From positions 1,736,001 through 1,800,000 of the forward strand of contig JAMSLZ010000003.1 in NCBI GenBank assembly GCA_026027325.1: a DNA stretch of 64,000 bases, read 5' to 3'. Shown piece after piece: positions 11,829 through 24,900 of this stretch. Position 1 is the stretch's first letter. Every line of letters begins with the position of its first letter. The notes beneath the pieces are model-generated. The model was given only the letters and a program-made list of their open reading frames with translations. It did no database searches and was not told where the DNA came from. The position numbers and the translations under genes were made by a program. Source of the DNA: Actinomucor elegans. Lineage: Eukaryota > Mucoromycota > Mucoromycetes > Mucorales > Mucoraceae.

Positions 11829-12716
11829 CGTATTAATACACTTTTTACCTTAGCCTCACCAACTGATAACGTGGGATTTTGTTCTTATGTTTACTTTGAG
11901 TAATTTGAAGATAAAAAACCAAACAATATACATAAACTATTTGATACTAGGCTGAAAGATATACCAATTGAATATATAGAACAAAATGGGTAATAAAGAA
12001 ATAGGTGTAAACTTCAAAGGATAGTGAAGGATGTACAAAAAAAAGAGCACAAATAAAAACTTGTTGTTATTTATTAACTTAATTGTGTATTATTTTATAA
12101 CCTTTCAAAGATGACGATTATATCCTAATGTCTAGTCTAAATTACCGAAATGCTGTCAAACCTGATCGGTAACGGAGACTAAAATCACAATGCAAACTGT
12201 TGAAAGTAAACATTTAACCAAAATAAAGTGGATATCTAGAGATATTCCCTTGAAAATAAATCAAACAAAAATAGTCATAACCTGATTAAATGATCAGGGG
12301 ACAGGAAAAAGAAGAAATACTAAAATCAATTACTAATGATTGCATAACAAAGAAATATCAAGACTTGAGTCAAAGAAAAAGGTTGTCAGGACCTTAAAAG
12401 CAACCATCCAAAGAAGGAAAATAATTGATTGGCACAAACTAGAAACGCGAATAACGAGCTAGAATCAATCAAATAACCTCAAACAAAACGAGACGCTTCT
12501 TCGACTTATTATCCAAATTATATGTGATTCTTGATGCCATTTAATAATACAGAGACCATCACCAAACAAAAACAAAAAAAAAAAAAAAAAATAGTGAGAG
12601 AAATGTGACATCTAATTTAAACACGCGTCAATCTTTTAAGCGCGGTGCTAGTTTTGTGAATTTATATTCTAGCAATCATTGTTGTTTGCTCCGTCGTGTA
12701 AATCTCAGTGATTGAT
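11829..12716. other. AT-rich intergenic region
   Basis: No gene or RNA is recognised here. It contains short poly(A) runs, the longest near 12570-12590. Confidence 0.5.
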
Positions 12717-12839
12717 ATTTATATGATAATTAATTTTTTTTTATTTTTTTTATAAGGAAGTAAACTTCGGTTTTATTTTAAATCCTTATATCATCGCAAG
12801 GTTATTGGAGAGGAAATAAAGATTTATATGATAATTAAT
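12717..12839 (-). mobile_element. Short poly(A)-tailed insertion flanked by an 18 bp target-site duplication
   Basis: The same 18 bp (ATTTATATGATAATTAAT) occurs at 12717-12734 and 12822-12839 and brackets an 87 bp insert. Read on the minus strand, the insert ends in AAAACCGAAGTTTACTTCC, then CTTATAAAAA and an A-rich tail. A duplication of this length plus a terminal A-tail is the signature of target-primed reverse transcription (LINE/SINE type). The body is too short to code for anything. Confidence 0.7.
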
Positions 12840-12905
12840 ACTTTGATTCATATAATATACTGAGCTTTAATGTCTCCAATGGTTTTCTTTAATTTCTACA
12901 CAGTA

Positions 12906-12968
12906 AGGAACAAGATAACTTTTTTTTTTTGTAAGGGAGTAAACTCCGGTTTTAGGAACAAGATAACT
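12906..12968 (-). mobile_element. Second, 33 bp poly(A)-tailed insertion flanked by a 15 bp target-site duplication
   Basis: AGGAACAAGATAACT occurs at 12906-12920 and 12954-12968 around a 33 bp insert. On the minus strand the insert reads AAACCGGAGTTTACTCCC, then TTAC and ten A. Its 3' end matches the insertion 180 bp upstream except for a paired change (GAAG/CTTC there, GGAG/CTCC here) that keeps the hairpin. It looks like an extreme 5'-truncated copy of the same retroposon. Confidence 0.7.
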
Positions 12969-13078
12969 GTTCGACTCCATTGGCTGCGGTGACATAATTT
13001 AAGCTATTTCATTGGCTACTGTGTTTAAATTTATGTTTTAAGATTGAATAATCTTATATGATGTACTAAATCATCAAA

Positions 13079-13149
13079 GCGCGGTTGGTTAAGTGGTATA
13101 ATCTTCGCCTGCCACGCGAAGGGCCGGGGTTCGATTCCCCGACCGCGCA
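13079..13149 (+). tRNA. tRNA-Gly(GCC)
   Basis: A 71 nt cloverleaf with acceptor stem GCGCGGT/ACCGCGC and discriminator A. The anticodon arm CTTCG-CCTGCCAC-CGAAG presents GCC, and the T arm is CCGGG-GTTCGATT-CCCCG with a B box. There is no intron. A T-rich stretch follows at about 13151. Confidence 0.95.
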
Positions 13150-13956
13150 TTGTCTTTTGTTTTTAGTATGTTTGTGGTGTTGGTAGCTTTTTGTTTTTGT
13201 TATGTGCAGTGTTCAATCAATAGAGGAGCTCGCTGCTACCAACTGATCCATTTATTGATTGATATAAACTAGTTTTTCATTTATTTTTATTCTTTGTTTC
13301 CTTAATTTATTTTCTTTTTACATTATCCACATACATAAATTGTTCGCGCATCACTGGTCCTTGATAGTAAATTACAACATATATCATTGACCTTTCTTTT
13401 ATTATTTATGCTATGGTTTTACTTTATTATTATTAGCGGTCATTTCCTATATCAAACATGGTGCTCCTTTATACTTGTTTTATCGTCATTTGCCTCTTAT
13501 AAATATTAAATAATATTACCTTTCACCTTACCTATATGTAGCATTATCGTTCTCTCTATAAAATACAATGATCTAACATTTTACTTAGTTATTTGAATGT
13601 TATATAGTCTTCTTCTACGGGCCAACCAAAACTAGTTTGTAAACAATGACAAATAATAAAGGTCTTTTATTAAAGTTAAAGTGATCATTGACATATCAAA
13701 GTATATCAATGATTACTTTAAAAGATGGGATTATCGGTAGGTATATTGATTTGAAAAATAGCTACAACGTTATAGCCAAAAGAGGCACTTTAGGTGTTCT
13801 CTTCAGAAGTGATGAAGTACTGCCATGCACTATGTCTACTAATAATTGGAATGGTACTTAAAGAGTACCAGTTATATAGCTGCATTCATTTGTGCTATAC
13901 TTTCCATGTGAATAAGATAAATTTTTTATTGCGCATTTATTTGATAGATATTATAC

Positions 13957-13987
<31 letters not shown>

Positions 13988-15498
13988 CATGCGTATGCCG
14001 CTGACACAAACAAATGAAAATATCCTTTTCTATCCTTTAAACCTGTTCTTTATAAGCTTCGACAAACCTTTGATGCATGCTGCAACTCGCTCTGAGCATG
14101 AAATATTAATCAGATACGACATTCAAGCAAAGATGATCTCATACTTCAGAATTGAATCCTTACGGCCATGTGAAAATGTGCATAATGTACGAGCTAGTCA
14201 TATGCATGTATAATCCATTGATCCAGTTTTAGTTGGACAAAAGCTTTAATAGGTACAACAGCTCATTATGAACAGAGGACGTTAATCAGGTGTGACATTT
14301 AGTTGGGATTGGTCCAGAGATCTATAGATCTAATCTAATTTGCATAAAGTCATGCATGCCATTTACACCCCATTATTGAAATGCAATATACTCATCGTAA
14401 ATTTGTAGAATAGTGGATATGTTATATATATTATTGATTTATGTAAGTATGGACTAGCTATTAGATACAATATTGAGGCTAAAACTATCGAGAAAAACGG
14501 AACTGTGGTATATACCACTCATCGCCCTTAGACCTAAATGTTCAAAAAGCGTTTTATTCGTTGTGAAGTATGAATACATTATTTATATATATCGTCCATT
14601 AATAACGTATATACACAATGTAAATAAGCCCATAAATATCATTTTTTCATATTTTGTTGAATAAAATATACAGGGGTTGTGATGAAATCTCTAAAGAATG
14701 CAAGAGTATTGCCGTTTACCAAATATGCCACTGCCAATTGAAGGAAATTAATGCTTTTTTATTCTATTAGGTGTGAAATTTAATTTTACTGAATGTTATT
14801 AATACATATTTTGATTTTGAACATTTCTGCCTGCTATTAAAAAGTAATATCAAGGGCTACATTATTATTATTGCTATTATTAGGATGCCTAACGGGCTAT
14901 TGGAAGGATTAGTTTGTTTAACCGTAGTTGATCAATAAAAAAAACAAGAAAATATTATTGTGAGGGTCCTTTTTATCTCAGTTTTTGACAATATTAAAGA
15001 TATTGTAAAGGCGATTCAACATATGTTGTGATGATACATAAAGACTAACAGAGGCAGTCCTTGAAAGTTTAAGTCTAATTCTAGCATCCAAATTAAGCAG
15101 AAATTAATCCGCTGAAGACATTGCACGGTATCTTGAGGTGATGTAAACTGCCTCTTTCTACAATATAACGGCTTGAGCCGTTTGCTAGTGATTCATTAGT
15201 CGGATTTTTTTGAGTCTATAATCTTCTCTTTGCAAGTATCCATCAGGTATATCAGTCCATCAAGACTCCAAAGAAAATATAAAGATGAATCAAAACTTTC
15301 CCGGATCGGAATTATTCAGTAAAGAGTGGCTCCACTATGTAATGTTACAAGAGAGAACTCAAGTGAAACAGTAACTGAACTTGAAATTTTGCTTGGAAGA
15401 GTTATGACGCTGGTGTTTAACCTTATTGTTCAAGATATTACAAATCTTTTTCTCTCCAGGTTCCTATTTACTCACACTTATTTCTTTCAACTTTCAAT
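13150..15498. other. Gene-poor region with repeat copies and a 27-base poly(A) run
   Basis: No convincing gene is present. A hairpin with 18 bp imperfect arms lies at 13678-13719. About 27 consecutive A occur at 13958-13985. Three spaced copies of the degenerate 'CAGATGCGACATT ... GATCT' motif begin near 14110, 14287 and 14461, about 175 bp apart. The last 60 bp before 15499 are pyrimidine-rich and probably hold the promoter/5'UTR of the next gene. Confidence 0.5.
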
Positions 15499-16675
15499 AT
15501 GACCACCGTACCAGTTACTGTTTCTAGCGAACCTATTCTTGATAATGGCCAAGGAGTTATTGATCCCGATGTCTACTTTCAAATCAACAAATCGCCTGCT
15601 GACTTGCCAGAGTTTGAGTCGAAATTAAGCGCGTTCATCGACTACCACCAAGAAAAGAACAATAAAGTCGTTTTTATTACAGTAAGTTATTCATATTGTA
15701 TAAGCATACGTTGATACTCACTCACAAGTTTTATGTGTGCTAGAGTGGTGGAACAACCGTGCCTCTTGAAAATCAGACTGTACGTTTTATTGATAACTTT
15801 AGTAACGGTACGCGAGGTGCAACTTCAGCTGAATACTTTTTGGAAGCTGGTTATGCTGTAGTTTTCATGCATCGTCAAAACAGTATCCAACCATACCATC
15901 GCCATTATACACATACACACCTTGGATTTTTAGATTATTTGGAGCCTAAAGAGGATGGATCGGTTCAAGGTAAATATAATTTCGTATAATAGATCAAAAA
16001 TTCTACTCCCATGCACTAACCCATTGTTTCTTTAGTCCAATCACAATATGCCACTAAAATGCACGAAATATTGATCAAGTACAACAAAGCCAAGGAAAGC
16101 AACCGTATTCTGACGCTTGATTTTGTCACCTTGCCCGAGTACCTGTTTAAACTTCAAGCAGGCACAAAAATTTTAGCTCGTTTACAAAGTAGAGCAATGT
16201 ACTATCTTGCTGCAGCTGTCAGTGATTTCTTTATCCCATCAGAAAAGATGGCAGAGCATAAAATCCAATCTCGTGATGGTGGTTTGACGTTGACATTAGA
16301 TCAAGTGCCCAAGTTTTTGAAGCCTCTAGTTAGTAATTGGGCATCAAAAGGATTGATTGTTTCATTCAAGGTAAAGTTTTGAGTTTTGTGTATAAAGACT
16401 TCTCCATATTCATGAACATTATGTAGCTTGAAACAGATACAAAACTATTAGTGCCAAAAGCTCGTCAAGCATTGACACGCTATGGACATCAAGTTGTGAT
16501 TGGAAATATGTTGAAAACCCGTAAACAGACAGTAACATTAATCACTCAAAACAGCGAGAAGGTTTTAACACTTTCTAAAGAGGAGATGGATAAAAACATT
16601 GAGATTGAAAGCGAGATCATCCCTGAGCTTGTCAAAATCCATCAGAACTGGATCAATTCTGGTCATACTGAATAG
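15499..16675 (+). CDS. CAB2: Phosphopantothenate-cysteine ligase (coenzyme A synthesis)
   Basis: This enzyme joins cysteine to 4'-phosphopantothenate, the second step of coenzyme A synthesis; in eukaryotes it is separate from the decarboxylase. Exons 15499-15681, 15744-15969, 16036-16370 and 16427-16675 join in phase to 330 residues. Family marks are [10 protein letters not shown] at the nucleotide-binding loop (built across intron 1), [33 protein letters not shown] and [11 protein letters not shown] near the active site. [16 protein letters not shown] and a late [10 protein letters not shown] follow. The length fits fungal and animal PPCS. The stop is only 87 bp from the convergent Ccr4 gene stop, so 3' ends may overlap. 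Confidence 0.93.
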
Positions 16676-16762
16676 AAGAAATAGATAGTTTATTGATATT
16701 AATGCTTGTTGAAATAAAATAATTATAATAAAAAATGTACACTTTTGCTCTTTGTTAGCATA

Positions 16763-18936
16763 TCAGTTTCCTTGACGCGTAAAAGAAGAGAAACCAAAAG
16801 CTGGCTCCTCATTCTTATCGCGCCGTGGACTTTTTAATCTAATTTCTGCCATTAAAGGAATATGACTAGGAAGAACAGTTAGCTTTTGATCAATAGAAAC
16901 AAGTTAAACTTACTCTGAAGGGAAATGGGGGTTAGGGAATCCAACCACCTTGTCCAAATAGTCCTGATCAATCCCACCTAACAAAGATATGATATCCAGT
17001 GTATTATTTGAGTGCCAAATATAATCCAAAGTGCCTTTAAATCCTGGTGTATAGTTTGTAATGTCCAGTTCATCTATTTGACTGTATGCACTTTTGAGAG
17101 CCAACCTATGCTTAAGCCCCTCAGAGGTATACGTGCCATACGAATGATTACCGAAATCAGAATGATCGTGTTGAATGGAACTCTTGGACAGGAATTCATA
17201 TACACCAGAGCTGGGTAAAGAATTGAAATCACCACATATAATGATAGGTAGTAAATTGACATTGGCATAAGTTGGACCTTCAGGTGAAGTGGCGGGAGGT
17301 GACAGATGCTTTGCAGCAAATCGCTCCACTTCTTCCATCATCATACCGGCTTGCACTAATTTAACATCGGCAAACAGAGGATCCCAGTATATATGCGAAT
17401 TGACAACCAAGATGCGGCCTAGCGTTTCCTTATTCTCCAAGATGGTCATTACAGCAATGTTATCTTTCGTCATAACGCGATTATAGATGTCATCACACTG
17501 CTTGAAGTCTGCTCGTTGAAGCACTTTCTGGTTATATTCCAATAAATGATGCTCAATTAAGTTATATCTAATAAAGCAATTTTAGCTGAATTTTCGATTT
17601 TTTTTTTGCAAATCTTGACCTACTTGGAAGCTTTATAAAAGATAGCGCAACCATCTACTTCTCTTTTCTCTTTTTCTGCCATAGTCTTGGCACGTGTTTT
17701 GGGAAAAAACACACCATCATAATCACCACGATCTTTAAAAGCATCACCTAAACATCCTTCGTATTCTTTCATGGCAATTTCTTGCAAACATACAATATCA
17801 GCATTGTAATTGAGCACTTCAGAGATAATCAAATCTTTTCGATAATCCCAGTTTAGTGCCCAAGAAGGCGTATAACCGTAAGCTTGACTTGTAGCATATT
17901 TTTGGCAAAGTATATTGTAGCATAGCACAGTGAATTTGTCTAAAACAATAGCTTAGTTTCGTTGATTCAGTATAGGGCCGTCATTTACCACGATCATTCT
18001 CAACCGTATCGTTTGCGATAGTAATCCATTCTCTTTGAGGTGGTGGCATACCAACTAATCCATACTATTAGAAAAAGAAGCTACTCATCTACGGTCTGAT
18101 TTCTATAGTTTACCTGGTGCGTTTTCTCTCAGCGATATAATGACAGCTTGTGTACCTTCTTTCATCAGCAAGTTCTTGAGATCGGCTTGCAATGGATTAC
18201 CTTCCAAACCCAACATTTCCAGCTGGTAAAGCGTGCCCAACTCACTTGGTAGATTAACTAAGTTGTTATCGAAGAGTAACAGATCACGTAAATGAATCAG
18301 CATGCCTAGCTCGGGTGGCAAACTTGAAAGCTTATTTCCTGAGCAATCTAACGTTCTCAAATTTACTAGTTTAGCAATATCACTGGTAAGATTGGTTAAG
18401 TTATTATGGTTCATGTACAAGACTGTAAGGAACGAGTAAGAGCACAAGGTAGGTGAAATCTGCTTCAAGCCCAAGCCGCCAATATCGAGCGTAGTCCAAG
18501 TCTGTTGCTGATCTTCTTCTACCAAAGAAGAACTTACGTTATCGACGCGATTGAAAACCCTGCCAGGATTGTTTGGATCTGTTATGATAACTGTAGAAGA
18601 GGCAGGTGTAGAACGAGCCATAGCTGCTGCAGTACGCGCGTGATGATGGGGTGTGGAGGATTGACGCGAATTTTGCGCATAAGTCAGTTGCCTAGTGACA
18701 TGAACCGAAGTCGTGCTTGGAGTAGTTTCAGTAGTCTGAGAAGATTTTTGCAGCAGTAGCTGTTGTTGTTGTGGAGAGGAATAGCGATTATAGGTATTAG
18801 CGTAAACAGGTACAGCATGAAAGTTTTGGCTATTAGCTACAGAGGGAGAGGAGGAACCGGGATTGGCATTGTAGAAGTGATTTTGAAATGGAGGGAAACC
18901 ATTTAGAGCTGATTCTTTTTCTTTTTCAAAAGACAT
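16763..18936 (-). CDS. CCR4: Ccr4 deadenylase (CCR4-NOT complex), LRR plus EEP nuclease
   Basis: The catalytic poly(A) nuclease of the CCR4-NOT complex shortens mRNA tails in the cytoplasm. Five exons (18936-18114, 18054-17989, 17939-17624, 17567-16914, 16865-16763) give 653 residues. The N-terminus is Gln/Ser-rich and disordered. Residues ~150-260 hold leucine-rich repeats ([20 protein letters not shown] and similar) that bind Caf1/Pop2. The exonuclease-endonuclease-phosphatase domain starts at [14 protein letters not shown] and carries [12 protein letters not shown] (Mg2+ Glu), [33 protein letters not shown] and FPSDHIPLMAE, the catalytic Asp-His being built across the last intron. All catalytic residues look intact. 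Confidence 0.95.
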
Positions 18937-21900
18937 GGCTCGACTTTATAACTAAAATGTATAATCTCGAAAGACGTAGGCATATAAGTCTAGTAGTTGA
19001 AAGGGCTCCTTCCACGCCTGTTTCGAGCTTTTCATTATTTGAGTGCTGATGAATCACAGTTTAGAAAATTTTGTAATTAGGAGTCAGCTTACAGATGACT
19101 GGTTGGATTCATTGGTCAAATACCTCCTGTTTGTTCTCCTTGCTTCATTATGGTTGGCTATTAAACCAGATCAAGGCCTATAAGAAGCGTCAATAGCAAA
19201 AGTCGAAAATAAAACCTTGGATCAAGCTTAGATAGACTCGTAAAATTTTTGTGGATCTTAGCACAGCGATCGACGGCGTGTTGATCAGCTGGTCAAGAGC
19301 ATGGTGACCAGCTAGATCTAACAAATAGATCATTTACTGCGTATAAATGGTAGGTAAAAGTTATACACAACAGGATTGTTGCCATAATCACATATGGGAT
19401 TCAATATACTCTATTACTTTAACAGCGTTTCTGGTACCATTTTGTTTTGGTTGTTCACATAATGAACATGGCTCGATTATTATTGGATACCGATAATCCG
19501 ACAAATAACGAACCAACGCCCGCTATGGACCAGGTTTTCTGAAAGAAAAAATAATGGTATACATAAAACATGTCAACAAATTGTAAATAGTTGAAAAATA
19601 CATCAATTAATACAAGTATAATGTATTATCTCCCAAACTGATAGGGTTTCATAAGTTAAGGTTGGCTTTTTATATCTTTTTTTTTAGAGGTACAAACATA
19701 TCTTGTGTATATTATACTGAAGTACTTGGAAAATATAATTCCAAACTAACATTCATTTTAAACCTACTCTTCTTATTAACTGTTACTTAAAGGTACCATC
19801 TAAGCGTTTGAAAATAATAATAATAAAGATACAGCCGAGTTGGAAAAAAATGGTTTTATTAGAGATTATCCTATTCTCAACTCATATCCAACATCTCCAG
19901 ACCTTTCAATAGATCCTGACTCAATCACACTTCTGGTAACTTTTGCATGATAAAATAAAGATGTAAAGCTAATAGAGCATTTATTTAACTCGGAAGCAAC
20001 AATCCTACTGGGCAATAATGATAAGTAATAAATTAAATTTGATTACTATAGATCTCTCAACAGATCCCTATTCATTGTCGCATCTGTTTAATAACACATC
20101 TTCAAAATGAACCGCTCTATTTATTAAATTTTCTTTTAAACTCAATTATAACGAGCATTGCATGTATTTGTGAAGAGTATTGTTTTATATGATAATTTCA
20201 AAGCCATCCATCGATTTCAGTTCAAATCTGTAATTAACTAGAAGTCTCGTATGCAAAATGAATTAGTAAAAGTCAGCACTCAATATGAGTACCTGTAAAA
20301 AAATATTGAATACGGAGTTCACCAAGTGCATATGTAAATCGAACAGAAGCGTATAAAATGATGTTTTCTCTCATGTTCCCCCACCGATATCTCAACTCTT
20401 TCTCTGTCAATACCTCTATATTATAGAAACACATATCCTCTTTAACATTTCTAGGTTTATATATAATTGGATGTTATCATGGGTAATTGTTTGGCATTGA
20501 TATAAGTAGTGATTTTTAATGATCTCTATGGTATATCGACAACATAATATCGAGACGGACCTTTGAATTTAGAGAGGTATGTAAAAAATCCCAAGTTTTT
20601 TTTTTCTTGCCAAAATTAAAAGTTTGTCATTAATCATTCACACGAAAAGACGCTAGAGGTAGTTATGCTTGTCACTGATACTTCCATCAGTCGTATTTTT
20701 AATAGAGAATATATATTTGTAGTACTTCAGCTAAATAAAATTCCTAATAGGTGAAATAATTTATTATGGATATGTAGTCATTGAGTGCAACATAAAAGCC
20801 GATTTGGTCAAGGGATATAGAGATATTGAAGATGGGGCGAAAGTACAATGATTTCTAGGGGAAACCACCAAGGGATTTCCTTGGAACACAGCTACAGCAG
20901 CTTTGGGACAAGTTTTATTAACAATATAGGTCTAATATGTGTAAAAGTATTCAGTTATACTTTTATAAACGTTTTATATATAAAATGCGCAAAGTATAAT
21001 CAATGAGAACAAAAGATATCAGATGGTAGTAGTAATAGTGGTATGTCTTTGCATCAGTTTTAGACGGTATAAAAAAATACTCATAAGGAACGGTCAATAA
21101 TGCAATTTGGCTTTGTTTATTTCAACGTAAATGCTGATAACTTTCATATGTTAGAATAGATTTGACACAAGTTAGAAAAATTAAGAATGACCGCACATAA
21201 TCATGATACTCTCCCCTCTCCTTGAGTGCGGCAATTCATCCCCTCTTTGCTTTTATACTTCAAAAAAAAATTATAAATGTGCATCTGAAAATGGAAGGAA
21301 CAGAGCTCCATTAGTTATCACTTTGAAGTACTTCAGATACTATCACAAACAGGGGAAAAAATGGCCCAGCATCACCATCATTACGAGATTTCTTCGGTTT
21401 TTGTTACGGTTCGAAGATTTAATGAACAGTATTATCGATGAGCATTACATTCAGTTTATATTACCATTATTGCACTCTTTTTGAGAATCAAAAAAAAAAA
21501 AAAAAAAAAAGTAGCGAGAAATTCAGCTCGTCTCAGGATCTAATAAAAATCGAGAATTTAACCCATTTTTTAATGCCTATAATGTCCTGATCCATAAAAG
21601 TTGTACTAAGAAAAGTTATACTTAATTGAATAATGAAGAATTCAACAGTTATTTTGTAACACGTTAATTTTAACACTGTTTTGACAGTTATACAGTATTT
21701 CCAACACTTATAAATGACACAGTTATATTAATAAGCACCTCTCTCTCTGTATATATTCTTTTTATACTTTATACCTTTAACTACTCACTACTTCCAATAC
21801 TCATCTAAAAAAATGGTTAATCTAAAGATAATATTATAGAAATAATATACTTACATTACTGTAGTTGGTTTTATTCTCTACTAATAAAATAACTCTATAA

Positions 21901-24900
21901 AGTCATAGATTCATAGTCGCATTTCTCGGTGTAAATAGCATCGAATAAGTTTTCAGTTGATAAAGTCTATTTTTAAACTTCTAGATAAGCAACCACAGCT
22001 TGCACATTTTATATCCATCAGATGATGTTCATACAAAGTGTATATGTATACTAGCTATCTTTGCAAACTTTGACCACTTGAAAACCATGCCTCTAAAACA
22101 CCGGGTTTGAAAAGAGGATTTTAAGACTATAGCCCGAGGTTTACTTGTTGAGATATCTTTGTATTTTAACATTACTTGATCTGTCGATCTATTCTGACTT
22201 AACATCACATTTGATTAGTGCATATTCAAAGTGAAGCATTGCGATTATGGAAACTTTATTTTAGTTGAAATAAAACAAGTAGATTATACACTGGCGACGG
22301 ATAATAGTAAATTATATATACATTTCATATAAACTAGGTCTTATGGTGGTTGAGTTTCTTGGTTGATCCCGGCTTAATGTCGCATCTAATAACTGGTATG
22401 CATACATTCAAACCGAACTGTTGCACCTAATAAGAGCCTTTACTTAGCAAAGGTATAATATATACTATATTAATAGTTGGCAGCCAATTGTATATTTTCT
22501 TAAAGCACTACAATAATATCTGCTCGTCTATAGATATCCCAATCGATCTCGGCCCAATGTCGCATCGGCTTAGTAGTTCATGTTCAGAATAAATTGCTGC
22601 ATCTACTGAACTGCTACTTTTCTTTTCCCTTTGTCTAATAATAACGTAAAACTTAATGGTATAATAAATGAGTTTTCGTTAACAATTCTCAATAAATAAA
22701 GTATCCTTTATCATACTAAATGAATGGATTGCGAGCGGTGGTATGTATTCCTTCTGTTTCTCTTTCGGTTCTGTATGTATACTCTATTTTTAATATACTT
22801 TTCATATTAAACCTTCTGACTAAAACGCATCGAGGGACTATCATATGTCAACTACTACAGGAGTAATCCCAACGTGGATGATTTTTTTTTATTATCATGC
22901 TCATATTAGAGTTTCGGCGGACATCGTTGGCGGAACATGACTCAATCAGGCTGTAGTTACCGTGTAATGGTCATGTATACAATAGCCTCCTGTTGTTTAT
23001 CTGCTGGGCATTTTATCTATAATAGTAGGCTCTCAAGACCATCCGAATTTTGCTTGTAAAGTACATAGTTCCTATAGGTTTCATCTGGTCAATATATCTA
23101 TATATCTTTCAAGATATATAATGCGTTAGCTAACCGTGACCTTTAGCAGCAGACATATTATAGCGGTTAACGCAAGATTCAATTCATATAAGTGAGATGT
23201 TATCTTTAATGATGGTTATAATACGATAAACTTGTTCCCGCGTCATGTGTCATTTACTTGAAAGAGTTGATCATGTCACAATAATGAGAAAAATCGCGTC
23301 AATCAATTGTTTATGAAAGATACCTGCGCTGGAAACAGGGTCACTTATCTGCTGTGATACATGATCACTCCAAAACGAATTTTTTTTTTGCCATTGTATC
23401 ACAATACAGGTTGAAAATATAACCATCAGTTAAAGGGCAACGTCTTCGTTGAAGCATGTTCATGACATGTTGCAAAAAATACAACCATTCGATTCTTGGG
23501 TTTAATATTCTATATTGAAAAGTGGTTTTTTTTTTTTTAAAAAAAAAAAGCTTGGTGATACTGTTATATATTTTCTCAAGGACAAATAAGACATGTGTTC
23601 TTATGGAAATAGATTAAGGCCGGATTTGAGGATTGTGGGAGCCCCTTGCACAAAACAGGCGTGCGAAAGCAACTACCAATGATAGATACTCTAGTCAAAC
23701 CCTGAAAAACCCCTTTTAGGTGTATCAAGTGGCAAATTGAAATGCATCATTCAATCAAGACAGCAAAGTACCTTCAAGTTATGTTTGATATATGGCCATC
23801 AGTAGGCGACCGTGAAACAATATACAAAGTGATGGAAATCGATAGTTGAATATAAGCAGCACTTGAGTTTAGTTAGATTGATTCAATAATATAAAGGAAA
23901 CACCGCTTTACTGATAGAAAACGAATTAAAACGCCTCGCGAATCATGGATCGCTTACGTGTATCAATTGTTTCTATATCGCACTTGTATTTTTCCTGGTT
24001 TTTTTGACATATCGAACGCAGCACATCTGACTGATCGTATAATTATATATATATAATACACACACTTCTGAGATGTACTTGATTGTATGGGGTGGTACAG
24101 TTCATTCCATTTCAAGTTTATTATTCAGTTTTAGGATAAATATATTTTGCAGTAAAGAAGTCTTGGATTCTTTCTTTCTTCCCGATATGTACATATAGTT
24201 GTTAAAATGGAAGTACTGTTGCTGATTTGCTATGTATCAAAATGCTATATCACTATTGACAGCAAAACACTATCTATATAATTCGCTGCGTTTCATTGGT
24301 ATTGACTCATAGAGAAATAACGCGATAAGAGTGGTCGAATGATTTGTTTCACAGCACCATATCGATTTAATCAGCCGATTTACTTTATTCGTAATAACTG
24401 TAACAATTCTATAGGTTTTCATTATTTTTCTTTAAATTGTCCTAGCTGATTGTAGACTAAACCCGAAACATAGAAGCCTAAACCATGATTTATTACTTTT
24501 ATATCTTTTATTTTTTTTATTTTTTTATTTTTTTATTTTCAAGCTGTAACTAAAATAGCTGTACTACAGCTATCGTCAAGTTTAAAGTTGGTGAAACAAC
24601 AGAAATTGATACCCTCGTATTATATACTCTATAGGATGATATATTGGGAATAGGGATTATATAACAAAGTATCTCCAAGCCTAATCAGGTCATTATATCA
24701 AGTATAAAAACTCTTTATTTTCAATGAGTTATTTAGGAACAAATTACTTAATGTATTTTAGCCCTTGTGACATACAAATAACTTACTCTCGTATAATGAA
24801 GCAAGATCTACAACTTTAAAAGATCATTGGATAGCATTATTACTGATAGTAATGATCCTAGCGTGAGAAACCACAGGAGAAACGGAGTTTTATTGTGCGA

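Noticed and set aside
13794..14213. 139-codon plus-strand reading frame
   Set aside because: It depends on a 27-base A run coding poly-Lys and overlaps the dispersed repeat; there are no domains and the composition is like intergenic DNA.
19457..19545. Short frame MNMARLLLDTDNPTNNEPTP near 19.46 kb
   Set aside because: It stops after about 25 codons and joins to nothing coding downstream.
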